Shown here piece after piece: positions 43,603-52,510 of a stretch of DNA of 64,000 nucleotides. The stretch comes from Chitinophagales bacterium (GTDB lineage: Bacteria; Bacteroidota; Bacteroidia; Chitinophagales; Chitinophagaceae), in assembly GCA_017303415.1 (NCBI GenBank), contig JAFLBJ010000003.1, positions 124,001 through 188,000 of the forward strand. Direction: 5' to 3'. Made by a program: the position numbers and the translations under genes. Every line of letters starts with the position of its first letter. Within the stretch, counting starts at the first letter, position 1. Under the pieces are notes generated by a model. It searched no databases. It was not told the DNA's origin and saw nothing but the letters and a program-made list of their open reading frames with translations.

Positions 43603-43712
43603 GTGTCCTTAGTGCCCTATGTGTCTTCTTTGTGTTCTTCGTGTCCTCCTACGCCAGTCTTGCGTAGAAGGACACGAAGAACACAAAGAAGACACGAAGA
43701 ACACAATGAAGG
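43603..43712. repeat. Near-perfect 34-bp foldback with 9-bp GTGTTCTTC words
   Basis: Left arm 43621-43654 and right arm 43662-43695 are complementary at 33 of 34 positions around a 7-base loop. The words GTGTCCTTA, GTGCCCTAT, GTGTTCTTC and, on the right, GACACGAAG, AACACAAAG repeat with mostly 9-base spacing. The array continues beyond the stem on both sides. It follows gpmI by a few bases and could terminate its transcript. Confidence 0.8.
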
Positions 43713-43749
43713 AAATAACTCGTATCTTGATATCCGATAAATTAAGTAT

Positions 43750-44235
43750 ATGTTTAAGAAAATTCTCGTGTTTCTTCTGATCGCGCTGGTCGTGATCCAG
43801 TTCTTCCGTCCGAAAAAGAATCAACAAGAAGGCATCCCCACCTCACACATTGCCACCAAGTATGCCATTCCAGAGGATGTAGCCACTATCCTCAATAAAG
43901 CCTGTAACGATTGTCATACCAACAATACCAGGTATCCCTGGTATTCAAATGTGCAGCCGGTGGCCTGGTGGTTGGACAATCATGTAAAAGACGGCAAGAA
44001 ACACCTGAACTTCTCTGAATATACCAATAAGCGCCCCCGCTACATGTACCACAAAATGGAGGAAGTAATCGAGCAGGTTAAAGAAGGTGAGATGCCTTTA
44101 CCTTCCTATACATGGACACACAAGGATGCGATACTCACCGAAGCCGAAAAAAACAAGCTCATTGATTGGGCCAATGCGGTGATGGATACGCTGAAGACAC
44201 AGTATCCCATTGACAGCCTCATTCGAAAAGGCTAA
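43750..44235 (+). CDS. Haem-binding domain protein (single CxxCH)
   Basis: A 161-residue protein with an N-terminal membrane anchor or signal (residues 4-18, ILVFLLIALVVIQFF). The haem motif CNDCHTN at residues 54-60 is followed by NTRYPWYSNVQPVAWWLDNHV, the signature of the PF14376-type haem-binding domain, and by FSEYTNKRPRYMYHKMEEV. It is expected in the periplasm as an electron carrier or haem protein. No redox partner is adjacent. The following gene starts 29 bases later. Confidence 0.87.
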   Translation: MFKKILVFLLIALVVIQFFRPKKNQQEGIPTSHIATKYAIPEDVATILNKACNDCHTNNTRYPWYSNVQPVAWWLDNHVKDGKKHLNFSEYTNKRPRYMYHKMEEVIEQVKEGEMPLPSYTWTHKDAILTEAEKNKLIDWANAVMDTLKTQYPIDSLIRKG

Positions 44236-44264
44236 TTTCGTTCCTATTATTTTACCAGATACCC

Positions 44265-44774
44265 TTGACCCTGCCAAAACGATCTGTCGCCTTTCTTTTC
44301 CTGCTGGTTGTACTGGCACCCCTCTCCTACGCCATTACCGTAGTAGTAAAGGAACAGATGATTCACTGGAAAATGAGGGACAAACTGGGCAGGGACCAAT
44401 TACTTACCATTACGCTGAAAGCGGATGATGTCGTTTGGATGGACAAACACGAGATCCTGGTGGATGGTTATATGTTTGATATCAGCACCAGGAAATTAGA
44501 GAATGGAGTCTATACTTTCACCGGACTCTTTGATAAGGAGGAGACCAGTTTGGTCAAGAACCACCAGGGCCATCATGACCGGAGCAAGGATAGCCAGACT
44601 CAGTTGCTGCAATCCATTTTTTCCCTGACCGCTATTACACCGGAAGCATCGGCTGCAGAAACGCACTTTATTAACCATTCCTGTATATACCCGGCATATC
44701 TCACTTTACGGATCCAATCACCCGTTTTGGATCAGCTTACCCCTCCCCCTCAGACCGTTGCGGATTTTTCCTAA
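44265..44774 (+). CDS. Hypothetical exported protein before the TonB receptor
   Basis: A 169-residue protein using a TTG start at 44265, which places the hydrophobic segment VAFLFLLVVLAPLSYA correctly at residues 8-23. The body (TITLKADDVVWMDKHEILVDGYMFDI) is beta-rich, and the end is proline-rich. I recognise no family, though small proteins of this type often precede TonB-dependent receptors for metals in Bacteroidota. The frame overlaps the open frame of the receptor, but not the receptor's likely start at 44812. Confidence 0.6.
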   Translation: MTLPKRSVAFLFLLVVLAPLSYAITVVVKEQMIHWKMRDKLGRDQLLTITLKADDVVWMDKHEILVDGYMFDISTRKLENGVYTFTGLFDKEETSLVKNHQGHHDRSKDSQTQLLQSIFSLTAITPEASAAETHFINHSCIYPAYLTLRIQSPVLDQLTPPPQTVADFS

Positions 44775-44811
44775 GCAACCCATTTTATTTCAAACTAACG
44801 CAACGCAGTAT

Positions 44812-47037
44812 ATGCATAAAAAAATATTGCCTGTACTGGCATGTACATTCAGTTTGTCTGTATATGCCCAACAGGATACTCTTGATCAAAAAACGCTCTC
44901 TGAGGTAGTGATCTCAGCCAATAAATTTGAAGAGAAAAAAAAGAATGTCAATCAACGGATCGATGTCATCACGGCGCAACAGATCACCAAGGCCAATGCC
45001 CAGAACACGGGTGATTTACTGAGTGGTACCGGACAGGTATTTGTACAAAAAAGTCAACAGGGCGGCAGCAGTCCTGTACTCCGGGGTTTTGAGGCCAGCA
45101 GGGTGCTGTTGGTGATCGATGGCATACGGATGAATAATGCCATTTACCGGGCGGGGCATTTACAAAATGTGATCACTGTAGACCCGAATATGCTGGAGCG
45201 GGTAGAGGTATTATATGGCCCTGGTTCAACATTATACGGAAGTGATGCGCTGGGAGGTGTTGTCCACCTTCGCACCAAATCACCCAGGTTATCCTTGAAT
45301 GGAAAGGTTATCAGTACCGGAACGGTGTTTGCCCGAGGCAGTTCGGTCAATAATGAAAAAACCGTGCATGGTGATGTAAGTATCGGTGGTGGCAGGTTCG
45401 CCTGGTTACAGTCCTATACCTATAGCTATTTTGGCGATATGCGGATGGGGGATCACTATACAGATAAGTACCCCGATTTTGGCCGCCGTTCAAAGTACAT
45501 CACTTCTGTCAATGGCATTGACTCTGTCGTTACCAGCAAAGACGACCGGATCCAGAAATTCTCCGGGTACCAGCAATGGGATATCACACAGAAATTTCTT
45601 TTTAAACAAAATGAACGGATCACCCATTCGCTCAACCTGCAGCATTCCAATTCAACCAATATTCCCCGGTACGACCGGCTTCAGGACCTCCGTAATTTTG
45701 GCGGAAGCATTGGTACTACCCTGCGCTTTGCGGAGTGGTTCTATGGTCCACAAACACGTTACCTGGGTGCTTATGAATTGAATTGGAAACCGGCCTCCGC
45801 CTTTGATATCGTCCGGTTGAATATTCATTATCAGGATATCGAAGAAAGCCGGCAACAGAGGGAATATCGCCGATATGATAGGTTTGACAGCCGTCGAGAA
45901 AAACTCAGAATCTGGGGCTTCACCCTTGATAGCCGAAAAAAATGGAAAACAGACGAACTCACGGTGGGCTTCGATGGCCAGTTCAATGACCTGAAATCAG
46001 TGGCCGATCGTACGAATTTAACTACCGGTGTGAAAACCAAACTTGACACGCGTTATCCGAACGGGGAGAATAACATGAATTATCTTGGTGTTTTTGGTCA
46101 ACACCTGAAAAAAATGAAAGATGGCAAGCTGGTGCTCAATGATGGATTGCGTCTGCAAATGGTAAACCTTCATTCTACCATAGTTGATAATTCTTTTTTC
46201 AACCTTCCTGTTACAGATATCCAACAAAACACACTGTCCGTTACCGGTAACCTGGGTCTGGTCTATCTTCCTTCGAATACTTTCCGGGTGGCTGGTGGAA
46301 TTTCCTCTGGTTTTCGCAACCCGAACATTGATGATCTCGCCCGAGTATTCGAATCGAGTTCCTCTCTTCAACGGGTGATTGTACCCAATGCGGACATCAA
46401 GGCCGAATACAGTTATACCGCCGACCTGAGTATTTCACAGGTGGTAGCGGAAAAGGTCCGTATAGAAGTGAATGGCTTTTACACCTGGTTTCGAAACGCG
46501 ATCGGACTCGCCCCTTATCAATTGAACGGTCAGGATTCCATACTTTACAATGGTATCATGAGTGCCGTGTATGCAAACCGGAATGTAAAAAAAGCCAACT
46601 CATACGGTTACAATATCCAGTTGGGTGTAGATATTACGCCACACCTGAGCTGGGCAGGTACCATCACCTATACCTATGGCAGATTTAAAAATGAGCAGGG
46701 AGACAAGATACCTCAGGATCATATCCCGCCTGTATATGGGCGAACCAATTTAACCTATAACCAGGGCCGGGTTTCGACCGAGTTCTTTGTGCTCTTCAAC
46801 GGCTGGAAAAAAGCACAGGATTATAATCCCGATGGAGAAGATAACCAACAGTATGCTACTCCCGAAGGAATGCCTTCCTGGGTGACACTGAACTGGCGTG
46901 GACTAGTAAATATCACACGTCATTTTCTGGTGCAATTGGCTGTAGAAAATCTGACGGACCGGAATTACCGGTACTTTGCTTCAGGCTTTTCTGCACCGGG
47001 ACGAAACTTTGTACTGGCAGTAAGGTATAATTGGTAA
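44812..47037 (+). CDS. TonB-dependent outer-membrane receptor
   Basis: A 741-residue receptor. The start ATG 44812 (MHKKILPVLACTFSLSVYAQ) gives a proper signal peptide; the frame is open 18 codons upstream. The plug domain has LSEVVISANKFEEKKKNVNQ, GTGQVFVQKSQQGGSSPVLRGFEASRVLLVIDGIRMNN and YGPGSTLYGSDALGGVVH. The barrel ends AVENLTDRNYRYFASGFSAPGRNFVLAVRYNW. It resembles haem/siderophore/cobalamin-type receptors rather than SusC. The next gene, a PepSY membrane protein, supports iron-siderophore or haem uptake, but the ligand is not shown by the sequence. Confidence 0.93.
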   Translation: MHKKILPVLACTFSLSVYAQQDTLDQKTLSEVVISANKFEEKKKNVNQRIDVITAQQITKANAQNTGDLLSGTGQVFVQKSQQGGSSPVLRGFEASRVLLVIDGIRMNNAIYRAGHLQNVITVDPNMLERVEVLYGPGSTLYGSDALGGVVHLRTKSPRLSLNGKVISTGTVFARGSSVNNEKTVHGDVSIGGGRFAWLQSYTYSYFGDMRMGDHYTDKYPDFGRRSKYITSVNGIDSVVTSKDDRIQKFSGYQQWDITQKFLFKQNERITHSLNLQHSNSTNIPRYDRLQDLRNFGGSIGTTLRFAEWFYGPQTRYLGAYELNWKPASAFDIVRLNIHYQDIEESRQQREYRRYDRFDSRREKLRIWGFTLDSRKKWKTDELTVGFDGQFNDLKSVADRTNLTTGVKTKLDTRYPNGENNMNYLGVFGQHLKKMKDGKLVLNDGLRLQMVNLHSTIVDNSFFNLPVTDIQQNTLSVTGNLGLVYLPSNTFRVAGGISSGFRNPNIDDLARVFESSSSLQRVIVPNADIKAEYSYTADLSISQVVAEKVRIEVNGFYTWFRNAIGLAPYQLNGQDSILYNGIMSAVYANRNVKKANSYGYNIQLGVDITPHLSWAGTITYTYGRFKNEQGDKIPQDHIPPVYGRTNLTYNQGRVSTEFFVLFNGWKKAQDYNPDGEDNQQYATPEGMPSWVTLNWRGLVNITRHFLVQLAVENLTDRNYRYFASGFSAPGRNFVLAVRYNW

Positions 47038-47060
47038 ATTTTATTTTAATAAAGCGATCC

Positions 47061-47618
47061 ATGTCAACTCAACAACAAGCCCGGTTACTCCGGAGATTCA
47101 GATGGCTACACCGAAAAGTGGCGATCGTCCTTTTTGTATTCTTCCTGATCATTTCTGTAACCGGGCTTTTGTTGGGTATAAAAAAGAACACCGGGTTATT
47201 AGCACCTACCCAAAAAGGTAGTTCCAGACAACTGTCAGACTGGTTGCCCATTGACAGCCTGCATAAAAATGCCGTGCAATACCTGGCTGCTATTTCTCCG
47301 GATTTATCACCCGATATAGATCGAATTGATATCCGTCCCGAAAAGGGGGTGGCAAAATTCACCTTTAAGAACCACTATCATGGTCTTCAACTCGATGGTT
47401 CGACCGGCAAGCTTCTTTTACATGAGATCCGGCGAAGCGACTGGATCGAGGACCTCCATGACGGCTCCCTGGTGGACAGCCTGATCGGGACCCGGGACGA
47501 GCCCTTCAAGATTGGGTATACGCTCATGATGGGACTAAGCCTTTTCTTGTTGGTTATCACGGGTGTATGGCTTTGGTGGGGGCCGAAAAGACTGCGTAAA
47601 AGCAGGGGAAACCATTGA
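47061..47618 (+). CDS. PepSY-associated transmembrane protein
   Basis: A 185-residue protein starting at ATG 47061 (MSTQQQARLLRRFRWLHRKV); a GTG ten codons upstream overlaps the receptor. A first membrane helix (about 20-40, FLIISVTGLLLGIKKN), a periplasmic PepSY-like part (KGVAKFTFKNHYHGLQLDG, TGKLLLHEIRRSDWIEDLHDG) and a second helix (about 155-175) with GVWLWWGPKR are visible. Members adjoining TonB receptors are thought to reduce ferric-siderophores or assist metal uptake. It directly follows the receptor and is presumably in its operon. Confidence 0.85.
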   Translation: MSTQQQARLLRRFRWLHRKVAIVLFVFFLIISVTGLLLGIKKNTGLLAPTQKGSSRQLSDWLPIDSLHKNAVQYLAAISPDLSPDIDRIDIRPEKGVAKFTFKNHYHGLQLDGSTGKLLLHEIRRSDWIEDLHDGSLVDSLIGTRDEPFKIGYTLMMGLSLFLLVITGVWLWWGPKRLRKSRGNH

Positions 47619-47706
47619 AAAATAAGGAATAAGGAAGGCTGCCACCCCTTCTTTATTCCTTATTTTATCTTTCTTATTCCTTATTTTTTATTTCTCATTC
47701 CTTATT
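47619..47706. repeat. Terminator-like foldback plus 7-bp TTATTCC array
   Basis: A near-perfect 20-bp inverted repeat (AAAATAAGGAATAAGGAAGG against CCTTCTTTATTCCTTATTTT) follows the PepSY stop codon. A further in-phase heptamer array (TTCTTAT, TCCTTAT, TTTTTAT, TTCTCAT, TCCTTAT) runs to 47706. The words match those of the 8792-8880 element. Confidence 0.75.
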
Positions 47707-47764
47707 CCCGATGCAGCATTCGTATCTCAAAAATGTCTAAATTACAGGCAACCAAACGGGATCT

Positions 47765-48346
47765 ATGACCGAGGAAGCCATTTTAAGAGGCTGTTTGAAA
47801 AATGAGGCATCTGCGCAACGGGAACTGTACAATCGGTACAGCGCCCGTATGTTGGCTGTCTGCTATCGGTTCGCTCATAACAGAGAGGACGCCGAGGATA
47901 TGCTCCAGGAGGGGTTTATCAAGGTATTCTCCCAGATTCATACGTTTGAGAACCGGGGCTCTTTTGAAGGATGGATCAGGCGGATCATTGTCCACACCTG
48001 TATCAATATCCTGAAGAAGAACAAGAAGTTCAATGAAAGCGTGGATATAATCCATGCCACCGGGGTCCAGATCAGGGAAGAATCTATCCCATCCATCATA
48101 CAGGCCAAACAAGTTGTGGAATGTATCAGGATGTTACCGATCGGGTACAGAACCGTTCTTAACCTGTACGCCATCGAAGGTTATTCCCACCGGGAGATCG
48201 CCCAGATGCTCGATATTGAAGAAAGCACCAGCCGTTCACAGTACACCAGGGCAAAAGCCATGCTGGAAGATGTACTGGTTCGGAAAAAGATCTTGTCAAA
48301 ATCAAAACCAACTGTATCCTGGATCGCTGCGGGAAATTCCCGTTGA
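47765..48346 (+). CDS. ECF-type RNA polymerase sigma factor
   Basis: A 193-residue sigma-70-family factor of the extracytoplasmic function class. Region 2 is seen as LYNRYSARMLAVCYRFAHNREDAEDMLQEGFIKVFSQIHTF and region 4 as LPIGYRTVLNLYAIEGYSHREIAQMLDIEESTSRSQYTRAKAML. Regions 1 and 3 are absent as expected. The gene is followed 32 bases later by a membrane protein that is probably its regulator or target. Confidence 0.95.
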   Translation: MTEEAILRGCLKNEASAQRELYNRYSARMLAVCYRFAHNREDAEDMLQEGFIKVFSQIHTFENRGSFEGWIRRIIVHTCINILKKNKKFNESVDIIHATGVQIREESIPSIIQAKQVVECIRMLPIGYRTVLNLYAIEGYSHREIAQMLDIEESTSRSQYTRAKAMLEDVLVRKKILSKSKPTVSWIAAGNSR

Positions 48347-48378
48347 AGATCCAATCCTACCCTTAATAGCGACTGGTT

Positions 48379-49758
48379 ATGGAGAGAAATTCTTATAACG
48401 GCGACTTCGAACGGTTCTTGCGGGATAACGCCAACGGTTACCGGATGTACCCTTCGGAAAAAGTATGGAAAGGTGTTCACCGTTCCTTACATGTGCGGTC
48501 CAAATGGTACCGCCTTTCGGCTTTGCTCCTCCTGTTCTCCTTTCTTACTACCTGCATGATCCTGATTTTCTCCCTGAAAAAAGCAGATAATAATTCCCTG
48601 GCCTCGGCCCCTGCTGCTAATGGAAAATCGGTGACCAACGGACAAGCTGCCGGAACCCCTGCAGGTGAAATGACCAACCAACCGGTCACTACCACCCAGG
48701 ATATCCTGACCCGCCAACCCGTCTTTGTACAATCAAATAAACATACAACCAGCAAAGAGCAAACGCCTGTAACTACAGGTGCCCTTTCTGCCGGGTTAAA
48801 TCAACTCATAGCCTCCACACCGGAAAGCTTCGAACCAATTGAAGCAATCGCCAATGGAGTAGCCAACAACTTTGTGCAAGAGGCACAACCGGAGGAATCA
48901 TTCTTCCTGTTGCCTGGTCAGCAAAATGATCCCGCTTCCGCTTATCGGGGAAGCCTGACCAAACCCAACCCGAATAAACTGGCCTCAGCCAATTCGATAG
49001 CTGTTTCCAATCCTGCCCTTCCTTTCCTGAGACCTGATCGCAGAAAATTAAGCTGGCAGGTTCATTTTGCGCCCACCGTCAGTTATCGTAAGCTTTCGGA
49101 AAACAAACAATACCGTCCGGTAGGTTCAGTTAACTATACCTCTTTGTTAAACGTAAACGAGGCCGTGAACCACAAACCCGATCTTGGATTTGAGATCGGC
49201 ATTGATGCCCGGTATTCACTTTCTGATAAGATCCGTGCCCGCATCGGTATCCAATCCAACGTGACCCGTTATGAGATCCGTGCTTATTCTTCCCGGACCG
49301 AACTGGCCACAATCACCCTGAATTCACAAAGCGGTCCGCCCAATTCGGTCAGCGCGATCAGCAACTACAGGAACTTTGGCGGTGCCAATTCCAACTGGCT
49401 CGAGAATCTGTACCTGCAAGTGTCCATTCCTTTTGGCATAGACTATATCATTGCGGATAATAAAAAGACTCAATTCGGTATCTCCAGCTCCTTACAGCCG
49501 ACCTACCTCCTGGGTAAGAACGCTTATTTGCTGTCTGCCGATTATAAGAACTACGTGAAGGTCCCTGAACTGGTTCGCCGTTGGAATGCCAACGTGGACT
49601 TTGAAACCTTTATCGCTTACTCCACCGGCAAGATCAAGTGGCAGGTGGGACCCCAGGTGCGCTATCAGGTATTCTCCAGCTTTGTGGATACCTACCCGGT
49701 ACGCGAAAACCTGTTTGACTTTGGCCTCAAATTGGGCATGTCGCTCAATAAACGATAA
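48379..49758 (+). CDS. ECF-linked membrane protein with C-terminal barrel-like domain
   Basis: A 459-residue protein. The cytosolic N-terminus (FERFLRDNANGYRMYPSEKVWKGVHRSLH) recurs next to ECF sigma factors in Bacteroidota and may act on the sigma factor. One membrane helix lies at about 43-65. A Ser/Thr/Gln/Pro-rich linker (about 70-210) follows. The last 240 residues are aromatic-rich strands of outer-membrane beta-barrel type (ending NLFDFGLKLGMSLNKR). A single chain joining an inner-membrane helix to a barrel-like domain could span the envelope. The anti-sigma role is inference from position and family. Confidence 0.75.
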   Translation: MERNSYNGDFERFLRDNANGYRMYPSEKVWKGVHRSLHVRSKWYRLSALLLLFSFLTTCMILIFSLKKADNNSLASAPAANGKSVTNGQAAGTPAGEMTNQPVTTTQDILTRQPVFVQSNKHTTSKEQTPVTTGALSAGLNQLIASTPESFEPIEAIANGVANNFVQEAQPEESFFLLPGQQNDPASAYRGSLTKPNPNKLASANSIAVSNPALPFLRPDRRKLSWQVHFAPTVSYRKLSENKQYRPVGSVNYTSLLNVNEAVNHKPDLGFEIGIDARYSLSDKIRARIGIQSNVTRYEIRAYSSRTELATITLNSQSGPPNSVSAISNYRNFGGANSNWLENLYLQVSIPFGIDYIIADNKKTQFGISSSLQPTYLLGKNAYLLSADYKNYVKVPELVRRWNANVDFETFIAYSTGKIKWQVGPQVRYQVFSSFVDTYPVRENLFDFGLKLGMSLNKR

Positions 49759-49780
49759 GGCAACCAATACTCACTGCTAG

Positions 49781-49809
49781 AATCCCGCCACATGGCGGGA
49801 TTCGTTTTT
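49781..49809 (+). terminator. Rho-independent terminator after the sigma-factor operon
   Basis: Stem AATCCCGCC / GGCGGGATT with loop ACAT, followed by CGTTTTT. It separates the ECF/membrane-protein pair from the next lipoprotein gene. Confidence 0.88.
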
Positions 49810-49832
49810 AAAGGATTGCCTAAATTTGACGT

Positions 49833-50411
49833 ATGAAGAAAATGCTCCTGCTTACTACCCTATCCTTGATCCTGTTATCCTGTAAGGAAAAAAAGAAAAA
49901 CGACTTCTTCCCCGTTCTTTCTTTTCTGCAAAGCCAGGTAAAACATGTCGACACCTCGGTGTACAATATTCAAAAGATCATTCCCATTACCGACTCCACC
50001 GCTGATACCACTTCTATACCCAGAGAGCAATTCCGCGCGGAGGCTGCCGACTTCCTCTCCATTCCCGATCTGACCGAAGGCCGTTTCACCGACAAATATG
50101 AACAACGAGAAGGGTTTGAACAGGAGATCAACCGCGCCATCCTTTCCTACTATCCCAAAGCCGGATCAAAGAACCTCGAGATCATACGACAGGATGTCGT
50201 CATCATTCCCACTACCACGGGCAATGACCAGGTAAGGACCTTGTTCATTGACCGCATCAAAGAATACAAGGACAGTACTGTTTTGCAAAAACTATTCTGG
50301 ACCACGGATGAGAGTTTTAAAGTATTGAACATCGTCCAAAAGACAGGACAACCCGACCGGGTAAGTCAAAAAGAACTGGTCTGGAACAGACCGCTCGAGG
50401 AGAAGGAGTAA
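49833..50411 (+). CDS. Lipoprotein of unknown function
   Basis: A 192-residue lipoprotein with leader MKKMLLLTTLSLILLSC (lipobox LLSC, Cys at 17) followed by a lysine cluster (KEKKKK). The mature region contains DFFPVLSFLQSQVKHVDTSVYNIQKI and a C-terminal STVLQKLFWTTDESFKVLNI, typical of an unassigned Bacteroidota family. It ends three bases before the uvrC ATG, so co-transcription is likely, although no functional link is evident. Confidence 0.75.
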   Translation: MKKMLLLTTLSLILLSCKEKKKNDFFPVLSFLQSQVKHVDTSVYNIQKIIPITDSTADTTSIPREQFRAEAADFLSIPDLTEGRFTDKYEQREGFEQEINRAILSYYPKAGSKNLEIIRQDVVIIPTTTGNDQVRTLFIDRIKEYKDSTVLQKLFWTTDESFKVLNIVQKTGQPDRVSQKELVWNRPLEEKE

Positions 50412-50414
50412 ATT

Positions 50415-52223
50415 ATGACGGCCGAGGAATTTAGAAAAATCGCGTCTTCGATCCCGGCTAATCCCGGGATCTATAAATACTTTGATGCATCCGATTCCCT
50501 TTTATATGTAGGAAAAGCAAAGAACCTGCGCAAAAGGGTGAGCTCCTATTTTGTAAAAAGGCAGGCCAATTACAAGACGCATGAACTGGTGAACCGAATC
50601 CATCGCATTGAATTCACCATTGTGAATTCAGAGCAGGATGCCTTGTTGTTAGAAAATTCCCTGATAAAAAATTTCCAGCCTCGTTTTAATATCGATCTGA
50701 AGGACGATAAGACCTATCCCTTTATCGTGATCAAGAACGAGGCCTTTCCACGGGTATTTCTCACCCGCACCAAGACCGACGACGGTTCTGAATATTTGGG
50801 CCCATATACCTCGGTGCAAAAAGTGAGGGAGTTGCTCCTGCTGATCAAACAGAATATACAACTGCGTACCTGTTCATTGGACCTTAAAGAAGCGAATATT
50901 AAAAAAGGAAAGTTCAAGGTTTGTCTGGAATACCATCTGGGCAATTGCAAAGGGCCCTGCGAAGGATTACAAAGCCCGGAAGATTATGAAACAGGTATAG
51001 TTCAGTTACGCAATCTGCTCCGGGGCAACCTGCAACCCGTAATCCAGCATTTTAAATCCGATATGAAGGAGTTGGCGGCCCAAATGGCCTTTGAAAAAGC
51101 CGACCTGATCCGGAAAAAGATCGAATATCTGGAGAATTATCAGGCCAGATCCACCATTGTCAACCCCCGCTTATCTGATATTGATGTGTTCTCTGTTTTG
51201 AAGGAAGGCCCGGTGGCCTATGTCAATTACCTGATGGTGCAGAATGGTTCGATCGTGCAGACCAAGACCATCCGTCTCGAGACCCATTTGGATGAGCCCG
51301 TGGAGGAAATCCTTCCCGTGGCTATGCTGCATTTGCGGACCAAACTGGAAAGCCGGGCAAAGGAGATCATTGCCCCGTTCCCGATCACCTGGGAGGAACC
51401 GGAATTGACCATTACTGTTCCGCGTGCAGGAGATAAAAAGAAATTGCTTGACCTCTCCCTGAAGAATGCCGCCTATTTTATTGAGGAGATCAAGAAAAAA
51501 CAAAGGCTGCAACTAACCCAGCCCGGAGCCTCCATGGAGCCGGTGTTATTGCAATTACAGGAAGACCTTAAACTCACCGATTTTCCGGCGCATATTGAGT
51601 GTTTTGATAACTCCCATTTCCAGGGAGCCTACACCGTTTCCGCCATGGTTTGCTTCAAAGACGGTATCCCCAGCAAAAAAGACTACCGCCACTTTAATAT
51701 CAAGACCGTAAAAGGGATCGATGATTTTGCGAGCATGAAGGAAGCCGTTTACAGACGCTATAAACGCGTTTTAAATGAGGGTTTGCCTTTCCCTCAGCTG
51801 ATTATCATTGACGGTGGAAAAGGCCAGCTAAGCGCCGCTATTGAAGCCATGGATGAATTGGGCCTGATGGGAAGTTCGACCCTGGTTGGATTGGCCAAAA
51901 ATGAGGAGGAATTGTTCTTTGCCGGTGACCAGGAATCACTCAAGCTTCCCTATGACAGCGCTTCACTTAAGCTGGTCCGTCGTATCCGCGACGAGGTACA
52001 CCGTTTTGGAATCGGATTTCACCGGGATCAACGCAGCCGGGGCACTTTCAAGAATGAATTGGAGGGTATCAAAGGCATTGGTAAAGCCACGGCCGACCAG
52101 TTACTAAAGCAATTCAGGTCGGTAAAGAATGTAAAGGAACAATCCCTTGAAAAACTGACGGAGTTGGTAGGGGCGAAAAAAGCTTCTTTGATAAGGAAGC
52201 ATTTCGAAGAAGGAAGGAAGTGA
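50415..52223 (+). CDS. uvrC: Excinuclease ABC subunit C
   Basis: A 602-residue nuclease that makes the two incisions in nucleotide excision repair. The GIY-YIG domain is N-terminal (GIYKYFDASDSLLYVGKAKNLRKR), the UVR/UvrB-binding motif is at about 215-245 (LAAQMAFEKADLIRKKIEYL), the RNase-H-like endonuclease has ECFDNSHFQGAYTVSAMV with the catalytic Asp, and two helix-hairpin-helix motifs end the protein (LEGIKGIGKATADQLLKQF). It is complete and of usual length. A hairpin terminator follows at 52304. Confidence 0.97.
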   Translation: MTAEEFRKIASSIPANPGIYKYFDASDSLLYVGKAKNLRKRVSSYFVKRQANYKTHELVNRIHRIEFTIVNSEQDALLLENSLIKNFQPRFNIDLKDDKTYPFIVIKNEAFPRVFLTRTKTDDGSEYLGPYTSVQKVRELLLLIKQNIQLRTCSLDLKEANIKKGKFKVCLEYHLGNCKGPCEGLQSPEDYETGIVQLRNLLRGNLQPVIQHFKSDMKELAAQMAFEKADLIRKKIEYLENYQARSTIVNPRLSDIDVFSVLKEGPVAYVNYLMVQNGSIVQTKTIRLETHLDEPVEEILPVAMLHLRTKLESRAKEIIAPFPITWEEPELTITVPRAGDKKKLLDLSLKNAAYFIEEIKKKQRLQLTQPGASMEPVLLQLQEDLKLTDFPAHIECFDNSHFQGAYTVSAMVCFKDGIPSKKDYRHFNIKTVKGIDDFASMKEAVYRRYKRVLNEGLPFPQLIIIDGGKGQLSAAIEAMDELGLMGSSTLVGLAKNEEELFFAGDQESLKLPYDSASLKLVRRIRDEVHRFGIGFHRDQRSRGTFKNELEGIKGIGKATADQLLKQFRSVKNVKEQSLEKLTELVGAKKASLIRKHFEEGRK

Positions 52224-52241
52224 ATGGGAAACATGAAAATA

Positions 52242-52280
52242 AAATCCTGAAAATCAATCAGCTTAATCCAAATCAATTCC
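52242..52280. repeat. Degenerate 9-bp array after uvrC
   Basis: Four 9-mers in phase (AAATCCTGA, AAATCAATC, AGCTTAATC, CAAATCAAT) lie between the uvrC stop and its terminator. No complementary arm is obvious. Similarity is at the level of period and location, not word. Confidence 0.45.
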
Positions 52281-52303
52281 CATAAACCAAGGGCAAAAAA
52301 AAT

Positions 52304-52335
52304 GGGGCCAGGATAGAAATCCAGCCCCGTTTTTA
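52304..52335 (+). terminator. uvrC terminator
   Basis: Stem GGGGC / GCCCC with inner pairing GGAT / ATCC around AGAA, followed by GTTTTT. Confidence 0.8.
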
Positions 52336-52450
52336 AAATCCAATATCCTATGAAAAACCGAGGTAAAAGTACAACCAATTTTTAGATTTCCTATACCCAT
52401 TTCGTGGTATTTTTATTTTTTTTTATTGTGCTCATTATGAACTTTTTATA

Positions 52451-52480
52451 AAAAAAATGCAGCGCCGGAGGGGCGCTGCA
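52451..52480 (-). terminator. Terminator of the gldKLMN operon
   Basis: Stem TGCAGCGCC / GGCGCTGCA. On the minus strand it is followed by a run of U residues (seven A on the plus strand at 52451-52457). It lies 30 bases after the gldN stop codon. Confidence 0.85.
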
Positions 52481-52510
52481 TAATCGTAGTTTTACGAGTA
52501 TTTTTCGGTA

